63,715 nt of DNA from a virus: IMG/VR virus record IMGVR_UViG_3300025030_000014, positions 1 to 63,715 of that record. One strand, given 5' to 3'. Within the stretch, counting starts at the first letter, position 1. Every line of letters begins with the position of its first letter. Shown here piece by piece: positions 14,134 through 22,253 of the stretch. The translations under genes were made by a program, and so were the position numbers. Under the pieces are notes generated by a model. That model had not been told where the DNA came from and did no database searches. It saw only the letters and a program-made list of their open reading frames with translations.

Positions 14134-15693
14134 ATGGCTAAGATATCCACAAAGTCCTGGCCTAAGAAGTCATGGGAGAAGCCAGCCCCACGTCCTGAGT
14201 ATGTAGAGAAGAGCTTTACTCCTTCACCCATGCAACAAGACTTCTTCTCATGGGTGCAGGAAGGCTCAGGTAGTGCTATCCTTGAAGCAGTAGCAGGATC
14301 GGGAAAGACTACTACTCTTATTCACGCTACCAAGCTGATGAAGGGTTCCGTGTTCTTCGGAGCTTTTAACAAGGCCATAGCTGAGGAGATTGCCCACAAG
14401 ACAGCTTCTAACCCTCTAGTCACTGCTTCTACTCTTCACTCCGCAGGATATTCCATCTGGAAGTCCCATGTAGGGAAGTGTAAAGTAGATAGCTGGAAGG
14501 TTACTAATATCTTCCGAGAGCTGTTTACTGAGGAGAAAGAGCAGGAGTTTTTATATGCTGTTAAGGATCTAGTAAGCTTTGCCAAGCAAGCAGCCACCTC
14601 CCTGAGTGGCCTGAATGACGCCTCTACCTGGGAGCAACTCTGCGGAGACTTCATAGATCGGTATTCTATAGCTGTACCTGATAATCAAGATGAGCTGGCT
14701 ATAGAGATGTCGAGGGAAGTGCTATTGAAGAGTAACTCTGTGAAGGACGTAGTAGATTTCGACGATATGATCTACTTCCCTGTGCTTCATGGAATTAGAT
14801 CAGTTACTCAATACGACTGGGTACTCATAGACGAAGCTCAAGACACGAACTACTCTCGTAGAAAGCTCTCTCTTCTACTGCTCAAATCAGGTGGCCGTCT
14901 AGTAGCAGTCGGTGATCGGCACCAAGCTATCTACGGATTTACTGGTGCCAACTCAGATGCACTAGACCTTATCCGGCAAGAGGTTAAGGCTATCACGCTT
15001 CCCCTTACTGTCACTTATCGCTGTCCTTATTCTGTAGTAGAAGAGGCAAGACGCTACGTAGGTCACATTACAGCCTATGAAGCTAATCCTGTCGGGCAAG
15101 TACGCCACCTAGAGCAGAAGGATCTGTTCTCTAGTACTTCTGCTGGAGACGCTATCCTCTGTCGAGTCAACGCACCACTCGTAGAGCTAGTCTACAAGTT
15201 CATCGCTAAAGGCATAGGAGCCAAGGTAGAAGGACGTGAGATCGGGACTAACCTTAAAACTCTACTCAAGAAAGTCCCTGACTTCTCTTCCTTTCGTTCT
15301 TTCTTCCATGGACTAGAGGTGTGGGGAGATAAGGAAGTAGAGAAGCTAACCTCTAAGGGTCACTTTGTCAAAGCTCGTAACCTTGAGGACAAGCTCTATT
15401 GCCTGAATATCATAGCCAACAGAGCAGATAGTCTCAATCATAACTCAGGTTCTCCCAAAGAGGATATTCTCCGTGAGATAGACAATCTCTTTGGGGATAA
15501 TCTCAGTGGAGTAGTAATCCTCTCTTCCATCCACAAAGCCAAAGGCCGTGAGTGGAAGAATGTTTACTATCTCACTACGCCCACGAGGAAGAACTTGCAG
15601 GATTGGGAGTTAGAGCAGGAGAGGAATCTTGCTTATGTGGCTATTACAAGAAGTATGGCGAATCTTTATTTCGTCGAGTATGAAGGGAAGTAA
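14134..15693 (+). CDS. UvrD/PcrA-like superfamily 1 DNA helicase
   Basis: This 519-residue protein has a Q-motif-like SPMQQDF (residues 31-37), Walker A AGSGKTT (54-60), Walker B VLIDEAQDTN, motif III GDRHQAIYGFTGA, motif IV TYRCP, motif V IHKAKGREW and motif VI YVAITRS. All the hallmarks of a UvrD-type SF1A helicase are in order. It is shorter than cellular UvrD (about 720), lacking large 1B/2B insertions, as is common in phages. It likely unwinds DNA in replication or recombination. Confidence 0.9.
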   Translation: MAKISTKSWPKKSWEKPAPRPEYVEKSFTPSPMQQDFFSWVQEGSGSAILEAVAGSGKTTTLIHATKLMKGSVFFGAFNKAIAEEIAHKTASNPLVTASTLHSAGYSIWKSHVGKCKVDSWKVTNIFRELFTEEKEQEFLYAVKDLVSFAKQAATSLSGLNDASTWEQLCGDFIDRYSIAVPDNQDELAIEMSREVLLKSNSVKDVVDFDDMIYFPVLHGIRSVTQYDWVLIDEAQDTNYSRRKLSLLLLKSGGRLVAVGDRHQAIYGFTGANSDALDLIRQEVKAITLPLTVTYRCPYSVVEEARRYVGHITAYEANPVGQVRHLEQKDLFSSTSAGDAILCRVNAPLVELVYKFIAKGIGAKVEGREIGTNLKTLLKKVPDFSSFRSFFHGLEVWGDKEVEKLTSKGHFVKARNLEDKLYCLNIIANRADSLNHNSGSPKEDILREIDNLFGDNLSGVVILSSIHKAKGREWKNVYYLTTPTRKNLQDWELEQERNLAYVAITRSMANLYFVEYEGK

Positions 15694-15715
15694 CCTCTAA
15701 CTAAGGAGCTATGTA

Positions 15716-16090
15716 ATGAATAGAAAAGATGCAATAAAGATTCTTCGTGGAGGGGAAGGACTAACAGACGAGGCAGCTTTACTCCTGCTGTTAGTCAAGT
15801 ATTCTGGTAAGCTGACAAAGGCAGATGAGCTTATTATAGAGAATCTGCGCTTCTGCTGTCCTCTCTGCCAGATTCATTGTAATAACTCTCATTGTCAGGA
15901 TAAAGGAGCTTGTCCTTGGCTTAGGTTTACGGACTTCAACTCCCTAAGTGGTGACAAAGCTTGTGTAAAATGGAGAAGAAGTCAAGACTCCAGTATAGAG
16001 GTAAAATTTGCAGAACTACCAGAGCATATCCTGAATAAGCGTATAGAGATGATAAAAGATTGGCTTAAGATAATTAGAGCAGCTAAGTAG
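15716..16090 (+). CDS. Cys-rich protein following the helicase
   Basis: This 124-residue protein has a helical N-terminus and a cluster of Cys/His at about residues 47-67 (FCCPLCQIHCNNSHCQDKGAC) suited to zinc binding. A CTCTAACTAAGGAG leader precedes it. Function is unknown. Confidence 0.5.
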   Translation: MNRKDAIKILRGGEGLTDEAALLLLLVKYSGKLTKADELIIENLRFCCPLCQIHCNNSHCQDKGACPWLRFTDFNSLSGDKACVKWRRSQDSSIEVKFAELPEHILNKRIEMIKDWLKIIRAAK

Positions 16091-16118
16091 TACTCACCTC
16101 TAACTAAGGAGATCTACA

Positions 16119-16268
16119 ATGAAAGACTTACTACAGCAACTCTGGGATGAGTACAAGTTAGCTATCGACGTAATAGACGACCTCAATGACGAGCATCCCT
16201 TTCTCACTGATACTCAAGAGATGCAAGAGCTACGAGGAAAGTTAATCGAAGCAGGAGTAGCTATCTAA
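16119..16268 (+). CDS. Small acidic helical protein
   Basis: The ATG at 16119 follows TAACTAAGGAG. The 49-residue product (MKDLLQQLWDEYKLAIDVID) is helical and acidic. Its stop codon falls in the left arm of the following terminator. Confidence 0.45.
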   Translation: MKDLLQQLWDEYKLAIDVIDDLNDEHPFLTDTQEMQELRGKLIEAGVAI

Positions 16269-16323
16269 CCCCTTACCCATACACAAGAGAACTCCCACCT
16301 CTCTTGTGTATCAATAAGGGGTT
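16267..16323 (+). terminator. Long two-part stem-loop
   Basis: AACCCCTTA/TAAGGGGTT (16267-16275/16315-16323) encloses ATACACAAGAG/CTCTTGTGTAT (16279-16289/16301-16311), 20 base pairs in all with a 3+3 internal loop. There is no U-run. It is a strong structural element at a cassette border. Confidence 0.6.
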
Positions 16324-16363
16324 AGGTAGGAAGTCCAACATTCAATCACAGAGGAGATTTTCA

Positions 16364-16765
16364 ATGCGAAAGTTACTACTCACTACAGCTTTACTAGTAC
16401 TACTCTCCAGTCACTCCTTAGCTGCACCTTGGAGCAAGACTGACATCGCTCTCCAGTCCATCACCACAGTCACCCTTGCTGCTGACTGGAGGCAGACTAG
16501 GGATATCAAGAACCACCCTGAACTACAAGAACTTAACCTCCTCCTAGGCCCTCATCCTAGCAACGAGAAGATAGATATGTACATGGGAGGAGCTATAGTA
16601 GGACATGCTCTCATCTCTCACTATCTCCCTGACCTTGTGCTTCTCTGCGGAGGCTCTCCTGCCGCAGCAAAACTCTCTCGTACTATCTGGCAGGCAACTT
16701 GGATCGGCCTAGAGACTAGTGCTATTGCTAATAACTATGCCATGGGGATCAAAGTAGGATTCTAA
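16364..16765 (+). CDS. Exported/membrane protein, paralog A
   Basis: The start is the ATG at 16364 (MRKLLLTTALLVLLSSHSLA), a classic signal peptide with cleavage near AAA residues 20-21. The mature part has WRQTRDIKNH, then NLLLGPHPSNEKID and GHALISHYLP, and ends NNYAMGIKVGF. A paralog at 42639-42995 shares the pattern DIKNH..L.E.N..LG.HPS..K. Similar proteins are frequent in phages of Gram-negative hosts, but their function is unknown. Two or three hydrophobic segments suggest envelope localisation. Confidence 0.65.
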   Translation: MRKLLLTTALLVLLSSHSLAAPWSKTDIALQSITTVTLAADWRQTRDIKNHPELQELNLLLGPHPSNEKIDMYMGGAIVGHALISHYLPDLVLLCGGSPAAAKLSRTIWQATWIGLETSAIANNYAMGIKVGF

Positions 16766-16777
16766 AGGAGACTTTCT

Positions 16778-16909
16778 ATGCTATACCTAATCATCACCTT
16801 ACTAGCTCTTGTCCTAACCTGCCTCATCCTCAGCCCTGTTGCTAACTTGGTAGCTGTGGGAGTCTTGACAGTAGTTTTCTTGCTCCTTTGCATGATTACC
16901 CTTGCCTGA
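16778..16909 (+). CDS. Small two-TM hydrophobic peptide
   Basis: The ATG at 16778 follows AAAGGAG. The 43-residue product is nearly all hydrophobic (MLYLIITLLALVLTCLILSP...), forming two short membrane spans. A toxin-like or membrane-modifying role is possible but unproved. Confidence 0.5.
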   Translation: MLYLIITLLALVLTCLILSPVANLVAVGVLTVVFLLLCMITLA

Positions 16910-16976
16910 ACTTGCCAAGCAGGATTCTACACCTGCTTATTACTGGAACGCTAGACTATAGAAGAGGAGAAGTGAG

Positions 16977-17285
16977 ATGAGCAACCTTCCTAAGATTTAC
17001 TGTTTCTCAAATGTCCGTGGTGGTGGAGATGGAATTGCCTACGCAATGGCAGAGGATGGTACTGTGCTAGGTAGTCACTGGTGTAGTCATGAATACTATG
17101 TTCCTGGAGATCTTGGAGTAACAGAAGGTAGTCGGCCAGATCGACACGAAGAGAGTTACTCTAAGCACTATCCTAATGGCTATGAGATGGAGTTTGTCAG
17201 AGCTGCTGAAGTAAAGAGTCATGAAGGCTTGATGAAAGCTTTTGTGCTGAATACTAAGCAAGGTGAAGAATCCAAGGAGTCCTAG
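16977..17285 (+). CDS. Small early protein, unknown
   Basis: This 102-residue protein (MSNLPKIYCFSNVRGGGDGI) has MAEDGTVLGSHWCSHEYYVP and a charged C-terminus. The pattern AEDG..LGSH.CS is common in small phage proteins of unknown function. Confidence 0.5.
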   Translation: MSNLPKIYCFSNVRGGGDGIAYAMAEDGTVLGSHWCSHEYYVPGDLGVTEGSRPDRHEESYSKHYPNGYEMEFVRAAEVKSHEGLMKAFVLNTKQGEESKES

Positions 17286-17287
17286 TC

Positions 17288-17518
17288 ATGCTCCCCACCA
17301 ACATCTCCACAGACCTTGCTTTCGAGACTTACCTTAAGTCTCTGCATAAGGCAAGGACAGTCATGCCACAGCTATTCGTGTACGGCTATCTACACGCGCT
17401 AGGGGATAATGAGTTACTGACTACGAGGCTTACTAGATTCAGATTACAATTCAACATCCAATGCCCCACTACCTCAGATCGGATTCTTTCAATATGGTAT
17501 TTGTTATCATCATACTAA
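17288..17518 (+). CDS. Small early protein, unknown
   Basis: This 76-residue helical protein (MLPTNISTDLAFETYLKSLH) starts 2 bases after the previous stop. No family is recognised. Confidence 0.4.
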   Translation: MLPTNISTDLAFETYLKSLHKARTVMPQLFVYGYLHALGDNELLTTRLTRFRLQFNIQCPTTSDRILSIWYLLSSY

Positions 17519-17527
17519 GGAGACTTC

Positions 17528-17767
17528 ATGCCTAAGATAATTCAAGATGAATTTACAGACTTACCAATATCCGCCCCTAGAAAGTGGCAACTTAGACAAC
17601 TAAAAGCTGGTAAGTGTTGTACTTGTGGGAAATCTGCAATATATGGAGGTTTCTGCTCCGAGCACTTAAAGCAAAATAGAACTACATGCAGGAATATTTA
17701 TCGGAAATCTCATGGTATTCCAGTAGACTTACCATTATTACCAAAAGGGCTAAAGTATGGTATTTAA
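17528..17767 (+). CDS. A+T-rich small zinc-binding protein (mobile-type)
   Basis: This 79-residue basic protein has PISAPRKWQLRQLKAGKCCT, then CGKSAIYGGFCSEHL, a C..C...C..H zinc-knuckle layout like the N-terminal finger of phage homing endonucleases and related orphan proteins. Its base composition is more A+T-rich than the genes before it, suggesting recent arrival. Confidence 0.5.
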   Translation: MPKIIQDEFTDLPISAPRKWQLRQLKAGKCCTCGKSAIYGGFCSEHLKQNRTTCRNIYRKSHGIPVDLPLLPKGLKYGI

Positions 17768-17811
17768 ATTTAAGACTTATGTTGAATAACTCTATCTATA
17801 AAGGAGACCTC

Positions 17812-17985
17812 ATGCTCTGCAACTCTGCTATCTGTCCTTTCCTACAGGAGTGTAAGCGTCATGTGTCAAAGGTTCCAGTGCATCAGAAGAGATTTAAGGA
17901 TGTACATATTAAGGACTTCACTATCGGCATCATCATCGGGGACGAAGGATTGTATTGCTACCAGTTTAAGGAGAAGGTGAGATGA
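17812..17985 (+). CDS. Small early protein, unknown
   Basis: The ATG at 17812 follows AAAGGAG. The 57-residue product (MLCNSAICPFLQECKRHVSK) has three Cys near the N-terminus and then a beta-rich end. It overlaps the next gene by 4 bases. Confidence 0.45.
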   Translation: MLCNSAICPFLQECKRHVSKVPVHQKRFKDVHIKDFTIGIIIGDEGLYCYQFKEKVR

Positions 17986-18194
17986 GTAGAAAATATCAAA
18001 CAGAACAGTTAATAGAAGATAATCAGAGAATGAAAGAAGCTTTACTTAAAATCAGTAAGTGGCATGGGGAGTTTCCTATAACTGGTGAAATGTGGGCAAA
18101 TGGAACTCCAATGAGCTACAGTACTTGTTATGGCTCTAATGGAGAACGTGACTACATGAGAGAAGTAGCAAGGAAAGCTTTAGAAGGAGAGTAG
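17982..18194 (+). CDS. Small helical protein, unknown
   Basis: This 70-residue protein (MSRKYQTEQLIEDNQRMKEA) has a charged N-terminal helix, a Gly/Trp-rich middle and a basic helix at the end (YMREVARKALEGE). The layout is common among phage small proteins. Confidence 0.45.
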   Translation: MSRKYQTEQLIEDNQRMKEALLKISKWHGEFPITGEMWANGTPMSYSTCYGSNGERDYMREVARKALEGE

Positions 18195-18196
18195 TC

Positions 18197-18526
18197 ATGG
18201 AACCCACTCGTATCCACAGGACTAAAGTCTACTCACTCCTACACGCACAACGAGGTATGCTCTTCTCTGTAGACTTTATAAAAAAGGATCTTTCTCATCG
18301 TCATCTCACCGGCATGATAAAGCCTCCTAAGCCTCATCCTAAACGTCCAGCACCAGCGAAGGACTCCAACTCCTATCTCCTCATGTGGGATATGACGGAG
18401 TATAAGAAGTTACGACGTGAGGGAGTAGAAAAGGAAAAAGCTTCCGACTCTTGCTACCGACTCGTGAATATGGAGACTGTCTACATGTTTCACTACAAGA
18501 AGGTTTACTACGTTGTCGTAGACTAA
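18197..18526 (+). CDS. Small basic protein, unknown
   Basis: This 109-residue protein is rich in Lys, Arg, His and Pro at residues 30-55 (MIKPPKPHPKRPAPAKDSNS) and has a Tyr/Val-rich C-terminus. Nucleic-acid binding is possible from charge alone. Confidence 0.45.
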   Translation: MEPTRIHRTKVYSLLHAQRGMLFSVDFIKKDLSHRHLTGMIKPPKPHPKRPAPAKDSNSYLLMWDMTEYKKLRREGVEKEKASDSCYRLVNMETVYMFHYKKVYYVVVD

Positions 18527-18561
18527 CATGACTTTTAATTCTATCCCAAGGAGCCTTACCA

Positions 18562-18705
18562 ATGCAATGTCACAAGTGTGATTCCCGTGTTTCCTGTACT
18601 CGCTGTGCTGGCTGTGAGCATCATGAGGTGGCTACTATCACCTGTCACCATTGCTTGCATTCTGAAGTGAAGTGCTATCATAAGGAGAAGAAGGAAGATG
18701 AGTAG
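18562..18705 (+). CDS. Tiny Cys/His-rich zinc finger
   Basis: The ATG at 18562 follows AAGGAG. The 47-residue product has CHKCDSRVSCTRCAGCEHHE and CHHCLHSEVKCYH, with nine Cys and seven His, enough for two zinc sites. The tail is basic and acidic mixed (KEKKEDE). Confidence 0.55.
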   Translation: MQCHKCDSRVSCTRCAGCEHHEVATITCHHCLHSEVKCYHKEKKEDE

Positions 18706-18928
18706 AGATAATAGTCCAGTGTCGGAGACTTGCCCTTCTATAGATAAAGTAATTTCTATCATGGAAGATATTCGTGACGCTAACTCTTCTCTTCGTGAGT
18801 GGGGGAATGAACTCTACTATGAGTTAGATGAAGCTAAGTCTACTATCAGGGACTTAGAGCGAGAGATTGATGATCTGAAAGCTGAGGTGCGAGCATTAGA
18901 GGAGGAACTCTCTAATGAACGATCTTAG
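18698..18928 (+). CDS. Coiled-coil protein
   Basis: This 76-residue protein overlaps the end of the zinc-finger gene. From residue 30 it shows clear heptads (YELDEAKSTIRDLEREIDDL), ending in ALEEELSNERS. It is likely a dimeric coiled coil. Confidence 0.5.
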   Translation: MSRDNSPVSETCPSIDKVISIMEDIRDANSSLREWGNELYYELDEAKSTIRDLEREIDDLKAEVRALEEELSNERS

Positions 18929-19211
18929 TGCCCTAGCCTACACTCCAGACGACCCTTCTTCCTGTCCTATCAAGGAAGTCTACGCTCTCTGGCATGATGT
19001 GTTGATGCAAGCGATATTTGACTTGCAGTATCACCCACTAGACTCTCGTAGCTCTCATAGATGGTTCTTGAGTGAGAGTGTAGAGATAGGTAGCTTTCTC
19101 TGGATATGTCACACTGTAGGGGGAAGCCCTGAGCACCTGCGAAAGAAGTATTCAACCCAACTCACCTCTATGATTACAGGGAAGTGTAAGAGTAGGGGGA
19201 GAGTGCACTGA
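18915..19211 (+). CDS. Small early protein, unknown
   Basis: This 98-residue protein (MNDLSALAYTPDDPSSCPIK) overlaps the coiled-coil gene by 14 bases. It has a Trp/His-containing helical middle and a basic C-terminus (GKCKSRGRVH). No family is recognised. Confidence 0.4.
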   Translation: MNDLSALAYTPDDPSSCPIKEVYALWHDVLMQAIFDLQYHPLDSRSSHRWFLSESVEIGSFLWICHTVGGSPEHLRKKYSTQLTSMITGKCKSRGRVH

Positions 19212-19222
19212 GGAGAAGAGCT

Positions 19223-19411
19223 ATGCAAAAGAAAATAGAAGTAAATGGCAAATTCTACAGACGTACTAAATGCAAAGAAGATGGTTTCTGCTTTGGTTGT
19301 GTAGGTTATGAAGCAGGTGGCCCTTGTACGGCACTATCTCCTTGCTATGAGAATGGCAAGAACTACATCTTTGTTGAAGTAAAAGAAAAGGAGCCCCTCT
19401 CCCATGACTGA
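19223..19411 (+). CDS. Small Cys-rich protein
   Basis: This 62-residue protein has KCKEDGFCFGCVGYEAG and PCTALSPCY, five Cys in total. The pattern CFGCvGY recurs in small phage proteins of unknown role. Confidence 0.5.
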   Translation: MQKKIEVNGKFYRRTKCKEDGFCFGCVGYEAGGPCTALSPCYENGKNYIFVEVKEKEPLSHD

Positions 19412-19652
19412 AGAACTCGCGAGGACTAAATGGTGCCCACAAGTAAGATTAGGACTTGGCCCACAAGATCCTAGTTGGCAAGGTGCTATGTATTCTAACA
19501 GGGTTAATTGTACTGATGTTTCCTGCTGTTGTATCGCCTCAAACTGTATGATGTGGAGAGAAGTAAAGGACTATACAAGAAACTCTCCAAATGACTCCCT
19601 TGGAGGTTGTGAAGTCGTTGGTGGCTACTGTGGCCTAGCAGGAAAACTATAA
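19404..19652 (+). CDS. Small Cys-rich protein
   Basis: This 82-residue protein has CTDVSCCCIASNCMMWR in its middle and ends GGYCGLAGK. The C.....C.CiAS.CM.WR pattern is a recurring phage motif of unknown function. It overlaps the previous gene by 8 bases. Confidence 0.5.
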   Translation: MTEELARTKWCPQVRLGLGPQDPSWQGAMYSNRVNCTDVSCCCIASNCMMWREVKDYTRNSPNDSLGGCEVVGGYCGLAGKL

Positions 19653-19663
19653 AGGAGAAGGTT

Positions 19664-19906
19664 ATGAACATAAATAAACTCAAAGCAGGAACAAAGTGTA
19701 GACTACTCCAGAATAGAATGGATTTAAAATCTGGACAGCTTGTGACAATTAGTACTGATTCAGCTTTTCATAGAGGAGATTCAGTACTAGACTTGCAAGG
19801 AGATTTATGGGTATCACCACTAGGGGATGGTGAATATAACCATCTCTGCTATTGTCTTTGTGATAGTGATGAGGCCCACGAGTATCTTAAAGTTCTGAAG
19901 TATTAA
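19664..19906 (+). CDS. Small beta-rich protein, unknown
   Basis: This 80-residue protein (MNINKLKAGTKCRLLQNRMD) has short strands and Gly turns. It ends with an acidic helix. No family is recognised. Confidence 0.4.
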   Translation: MNINKLKAGTKCRLLQNRMDLKSGQLVTISTDSAFHRGDSVLDLQGDLWVSPLGDGEYNHLCYCLCDSDEAHEYLKVLKY

Positions 19907-19919
19907 GGAGTACCTAACC

Positions 19920-20228
19920 ATGAGAAAATGTAAACTCTGCTCCAACATCCTAACAGGGCTATCTCCACTATGCCCTAGTTGCTCACAGACTAAAGAGAAA
20001 TCAGAGGTGGTAGATCGGCCAGAGTATGTCTTCGGCCTCCAACCCCACGCTATCTTCTGCAATTCCTGTAAGGAGGTAGTTCTCCTAGAGAACGAATACC
20101 ACGAGCAATGTAACTCTCTAGACGATGACTGGTATTGTCCTGTGTGTGGGCATAAGGCTTGGTACATGCAGGATAATGAGGATGCGTACTTTAAGAGTAA
20201 CTTCAACGAAGACAAGGAGGAGAGATAG
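19920..20228 (+). CDS. Double zinc-ribbon protein
   Basis: This 102-residue protein has CKLCSNI and CPSCSQT at residues 4-24, a further CNSC near 46, and WYCPVCGHKAWY near 80. Two zinc ribbons are likely. A role in binding nucleic acid or host RNA polymerase is possible. Confidence 0.5.
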   Translation: MRKCKLCSNILTGLSPLCPSCSQTKEKSEVVDRPEYVFGLQPHAIFCNSCKEVVLLENEYHEQCNSLDDDWYCPVCGHKAWYMQDNEDAYFKSNFNEDKEER

Positions 20229-20230
20229 CC

Positions 20231-20464
20231 ATGACTTCTACAGCATCCATATTCGCCTGGATAGACAAGAACGTAGACTATCTAGAGCACTCAAAAGAGG
20301 AACCCTCAGGCTTCTGGCCTCATGACTGTCTAGTCCATAGTCATGGTAGTCCTTGTATATACTACCTACAGGATGAAGGCGAGTGTGAACTCAACTGCCT
20401 ACGTTACAAAGACCTCTCTTTCGTGGAGTACATCTCTCTGCGAGTAGAAGAGTCCAACTCTTAA
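20231..20464 (+). CDS. Small acidic protein, unknown
   Basis: This 77-residue protein (MTSTASIFAWIDKNVDYLEH) carries four Cys and many acidic residues. No family is recognised. Confidence 0.4.
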   Translation: MTSTASIFAWIDKNVDYLEHSKEEPSGFWPHDCLVHSHGSPCIYYLQDEGECELNCLRYKDLSFVEYISLRVEESNS

Positions 20465-20493
20465 CCACTAACATCTTGCTATGGAGACTTGTA

Positions 20494-20643
20494 ATGCCAA
20501 GGAGAAAAGAACTAGAGAACTATCGTCCGCCGCTTACGAAAGAAGAAATCCTCTTTCGTAAGAAGCTTTCTATTGTAGAAGAACGCCACAACCACAACAA
20601 GCCTACATTGCAAAGAAGGGAGAATAGAGATGAGCTTAGGTAG
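20494..20643 (+). CDS. Small basic protein
   Basis: The ATG at 20494 opens a 49-residue highly charged, basic frame (MPRRKELENYRPPLTKEEIL) that ends inside the start of the next, broken gene. The ribosome site is weak. Confidence 0.4.
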   Translation: MPRRKELENYRPPLTKEEILFRKKLSIVEERHNHNKPTLQRRENRDELR

Positions 20644-20881
20644 TAAAGTAAGACGTTGGCAAGAAACCTTTGTGAACAATGGTACAGATTTCTAACACGC
20701 TCATATAGAGCGAGAGATTACAGAGTTACGGGAGGAGAATGAAGCCCTACGTAGACAGCAAGCTGCATTAGTTGATGCACTAAGACCTTTTACTATATAC
20801 CATTGTGATGATACTACCTGTGCTTGCTATAACTGTAATGGGTATAAGCTTCTTAAGAGGATCAAGGAGTCACAGATATGA
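20630..20881 (+). pseudogene. Early gene interrupted by an in-frame TAA
   Basis: An ATG at 20630 begins MSLGSKVRRWQETFVNNG and reaches TAA at 20693-20695 (codon 22). The same frame is then open to TGA 20879-20881 with a clear charged helix (EREITELREENEALRRQQAA) and a Cys-rich end. The single stop inside an otherwise sensible 83-residue protein suggests a nonsense mutation. The TGA overlaps the next ATG, as the intact gene would. Confidence 0.6.
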
Positions 20882-21198
20882 ATCTTTCTACTGAAGAACA
20901 GAAACTCCTGACAGAGTGGCTTGGGGAATGTTGGCATGAAGAAGGTACACCTACAGGAATGGTATATCATCCTTATCGCTGTGCTAAGTGTATTAAACCT
21001 ATTCATGCTGGTGGCCCTTCTCGTCTCGACTTCTCCGACTGGAGAGTTGTGGGGAGGATAGTGGAGAAAGTAAGATCCCTGCATATTGCAAGTGACTATC
21101 TCTGTAAAGTGTTTAGTAACGCTATATTCTTTAGTGATAACCCTCAACTCGCTATCTGCCGAGCTATCCTGGCCTACTTACAAGAAGGAGAGAAGTGA
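20878..21198 (+). CDS. CWHE-motif protein, copy 1
   Basis: This 106-residue protein has LTEWLGECWHEEG, a Cys pair (RCAKC), LDFSDWRVVGRI and a C-terminal ICRAILAYLQE. This LGecWHE..Y.C..C..D.. layout is frequent in small phage proteins of unknown function. The 21370-21714 gene shows the same layout. Confidence 0.55.
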   Translation: MNLSTEEQKLLTEWLGECWHEEGTPTGMVYHPYRCAKCIKPIHAGGPSRLDFSDWRVVGRIVEKVRSLHIASDYLCKVFSNAIFFSDNPQLAICRAILAYLQEGEK

Positions 21199-21377
21199 TG
21201 TTAATGTGGATCAAATGTCTAATTGGACTACACAGCTACATAAGAACTGTAAGTGTGACTAGTGGCATACACTATAGAACTTGCAGGTATTGTGCCAAGC
21301 GTCAATCGTTACGACTTTCTGAAACTTGGGAAGATTGCTGTACAGAACTTCATGAAAGGATTAGTAGTCATGAATAA
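21198..21377 (+). CDS. Small zinc-ribbon-like protein
   Basis: The ATG at 21198 overlaps the previous stop (TGATG). The 59-residue product has a hydrophobic N-terminus (MLMWIKCLIGLHSYIR) and TCRYCAKRQ, a half zinc-ribbon typical of small phage proteins. Confidence 0.5.
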   Translation: MLMWIKCLIGLHSYIRTVSVTSGIHYRTCRYCAKRQSLRLSETWEDCCTELHERISSHE

Positions 21378-21714
21378 CTCTCAACTCTCCATCAACATCT
21401 TCCTCACAGAGAAGTTCCTAGGGAAGTGTTGGCATGAGTGTGACAAGCTAGTGTTTGCAGATCCTAACTATTCAACAGTGTATAGCTGTAAGAACTGCAA
21501 AGAAGTTTGGGAGACTAATGCTGACCTCTTCACCCCTGATGGCTTCTTCCTGCTCTGGGAGAAAGCACAAGGGGAGGAGTGGTGGGCAGCTTTTCGTAAG
21601 TATGCTTATAAAAAGAATATACCTCACTTTCATACTTTCTGGGAAAAAGAAGTTAACCCACTCACCTTCCCTACTCTCCTCGCAGAGTATCTGGGATGGA
21701 AGGAGGAGATATGA
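21370..21714 (+). CDS. CWHE-motif protein, copy 2
   Basis: The start is the ATG at 21370 (MNNSQLSINIFLTEKFLGKC). The 114-residue product has FLGKCWHECDK, SCKNCKEVW, LFTPDGFFLLWEKA and FPTLLAEYLGW. The layout parallels the 20878-21198 product, so the two are probably distant paralogs. Function is unknown. Confidence 0.55.
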   Translation: MNNSQLSINIFLTEKFLGKCWHECDKLVFADPNYSTVYSCKNCKEVWETNADLFTPDGFFLLWEKAQGEEWWAAFRKYAYKKNIPHFHTFWEKEVNPLTFPTLLAEYLGWKEEI

Positions 21715-21917
21715 CTACCCCACGGCCCTTTCGTAAAAAAGCCCTTCTAGATAGCACTACCAAGGTGCTTGTCTACATCTTTCTACTAGCATCTCTCTGC
21801 TCTTGTGGCAGCGATGAGAATGACTCCATCGTGGATTGTAGGATAATCGGAGGAGAGGTGGTCTTTGATGCTAACGGGAATTATGTCGGGTGTGTGGAAC
21901 CAACTAACTCTAACTAA
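21711..21917 (+). CDS. Small lipoprotein
   Basis: The ATG at 21711 opens 68 residues. A basic N-terminus precedes a hydrophobic run and a lipobox (FLLASLCSCGSDEN), so the Cys near residue 32 could be lipidated. The rest is acidic and short. Outer-membrane spanin subunits look similar, but no matching inner-membrane spanin is evident next to it. Confidence 0.55.
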   Translation: MTTPRPFRKKALLDSTTKVLVYIFLLASLCSCGSDENDSIVDCRIIGGEVVFDANGNYVGCVEPTNSN

Positions 21918-21928
21918 GGAGATCTACC

Positions 21929-22252
21929 ATGAAATCACTAATCCTAGCTACCCTTCTACTCATCTTCTCCTCTTCCGCCTATGCAGATCTAGTCACTAGG
22001 GAGAAGACAATTACCTATCTCCATAACCAGCTAACACCTAAGGCCATTGTAACCTGTGACTCCCCTGACTGTATGGTTGCAACACTAAAACTCAACATGA
22101 TAAACAAACTTTCTCAGGAACAACTAGGCCCCTCTTGTAACCTGCTCTATCTCCAGTATGGAAAAGGTGTACTCATGCCTCAGGGATTCTCTTCAATGAT
22201 CGTAGTGGATACTTTAGATAACTTTATGTGTAGTAGTAAGTTGAACTACTAG
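21929..22252 (+). CDS. Small secreted protein
   Basis: This 107-residue protein begins with a signal peptide (MKSLILATLLLIFSSSAYAD, cleavage after YA). The mature region has CDSPDC and further Cys, possibly forming disulfides in the periplasm. It follows a CTCTAACTAAGGAG leader. Function is unknown. Confidence 0.6.
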   Translation: MKSLILATLLLIFSSSAYADLVTREKTITYLHNQLTPKAIVTCDSPDCMVATLKLNMINKLSQEQLGPSCNLLYLQYGKGVLMPQGFSSMIVVDTLDNFMCSSKLNY

Positions 22253-22253
22253 G

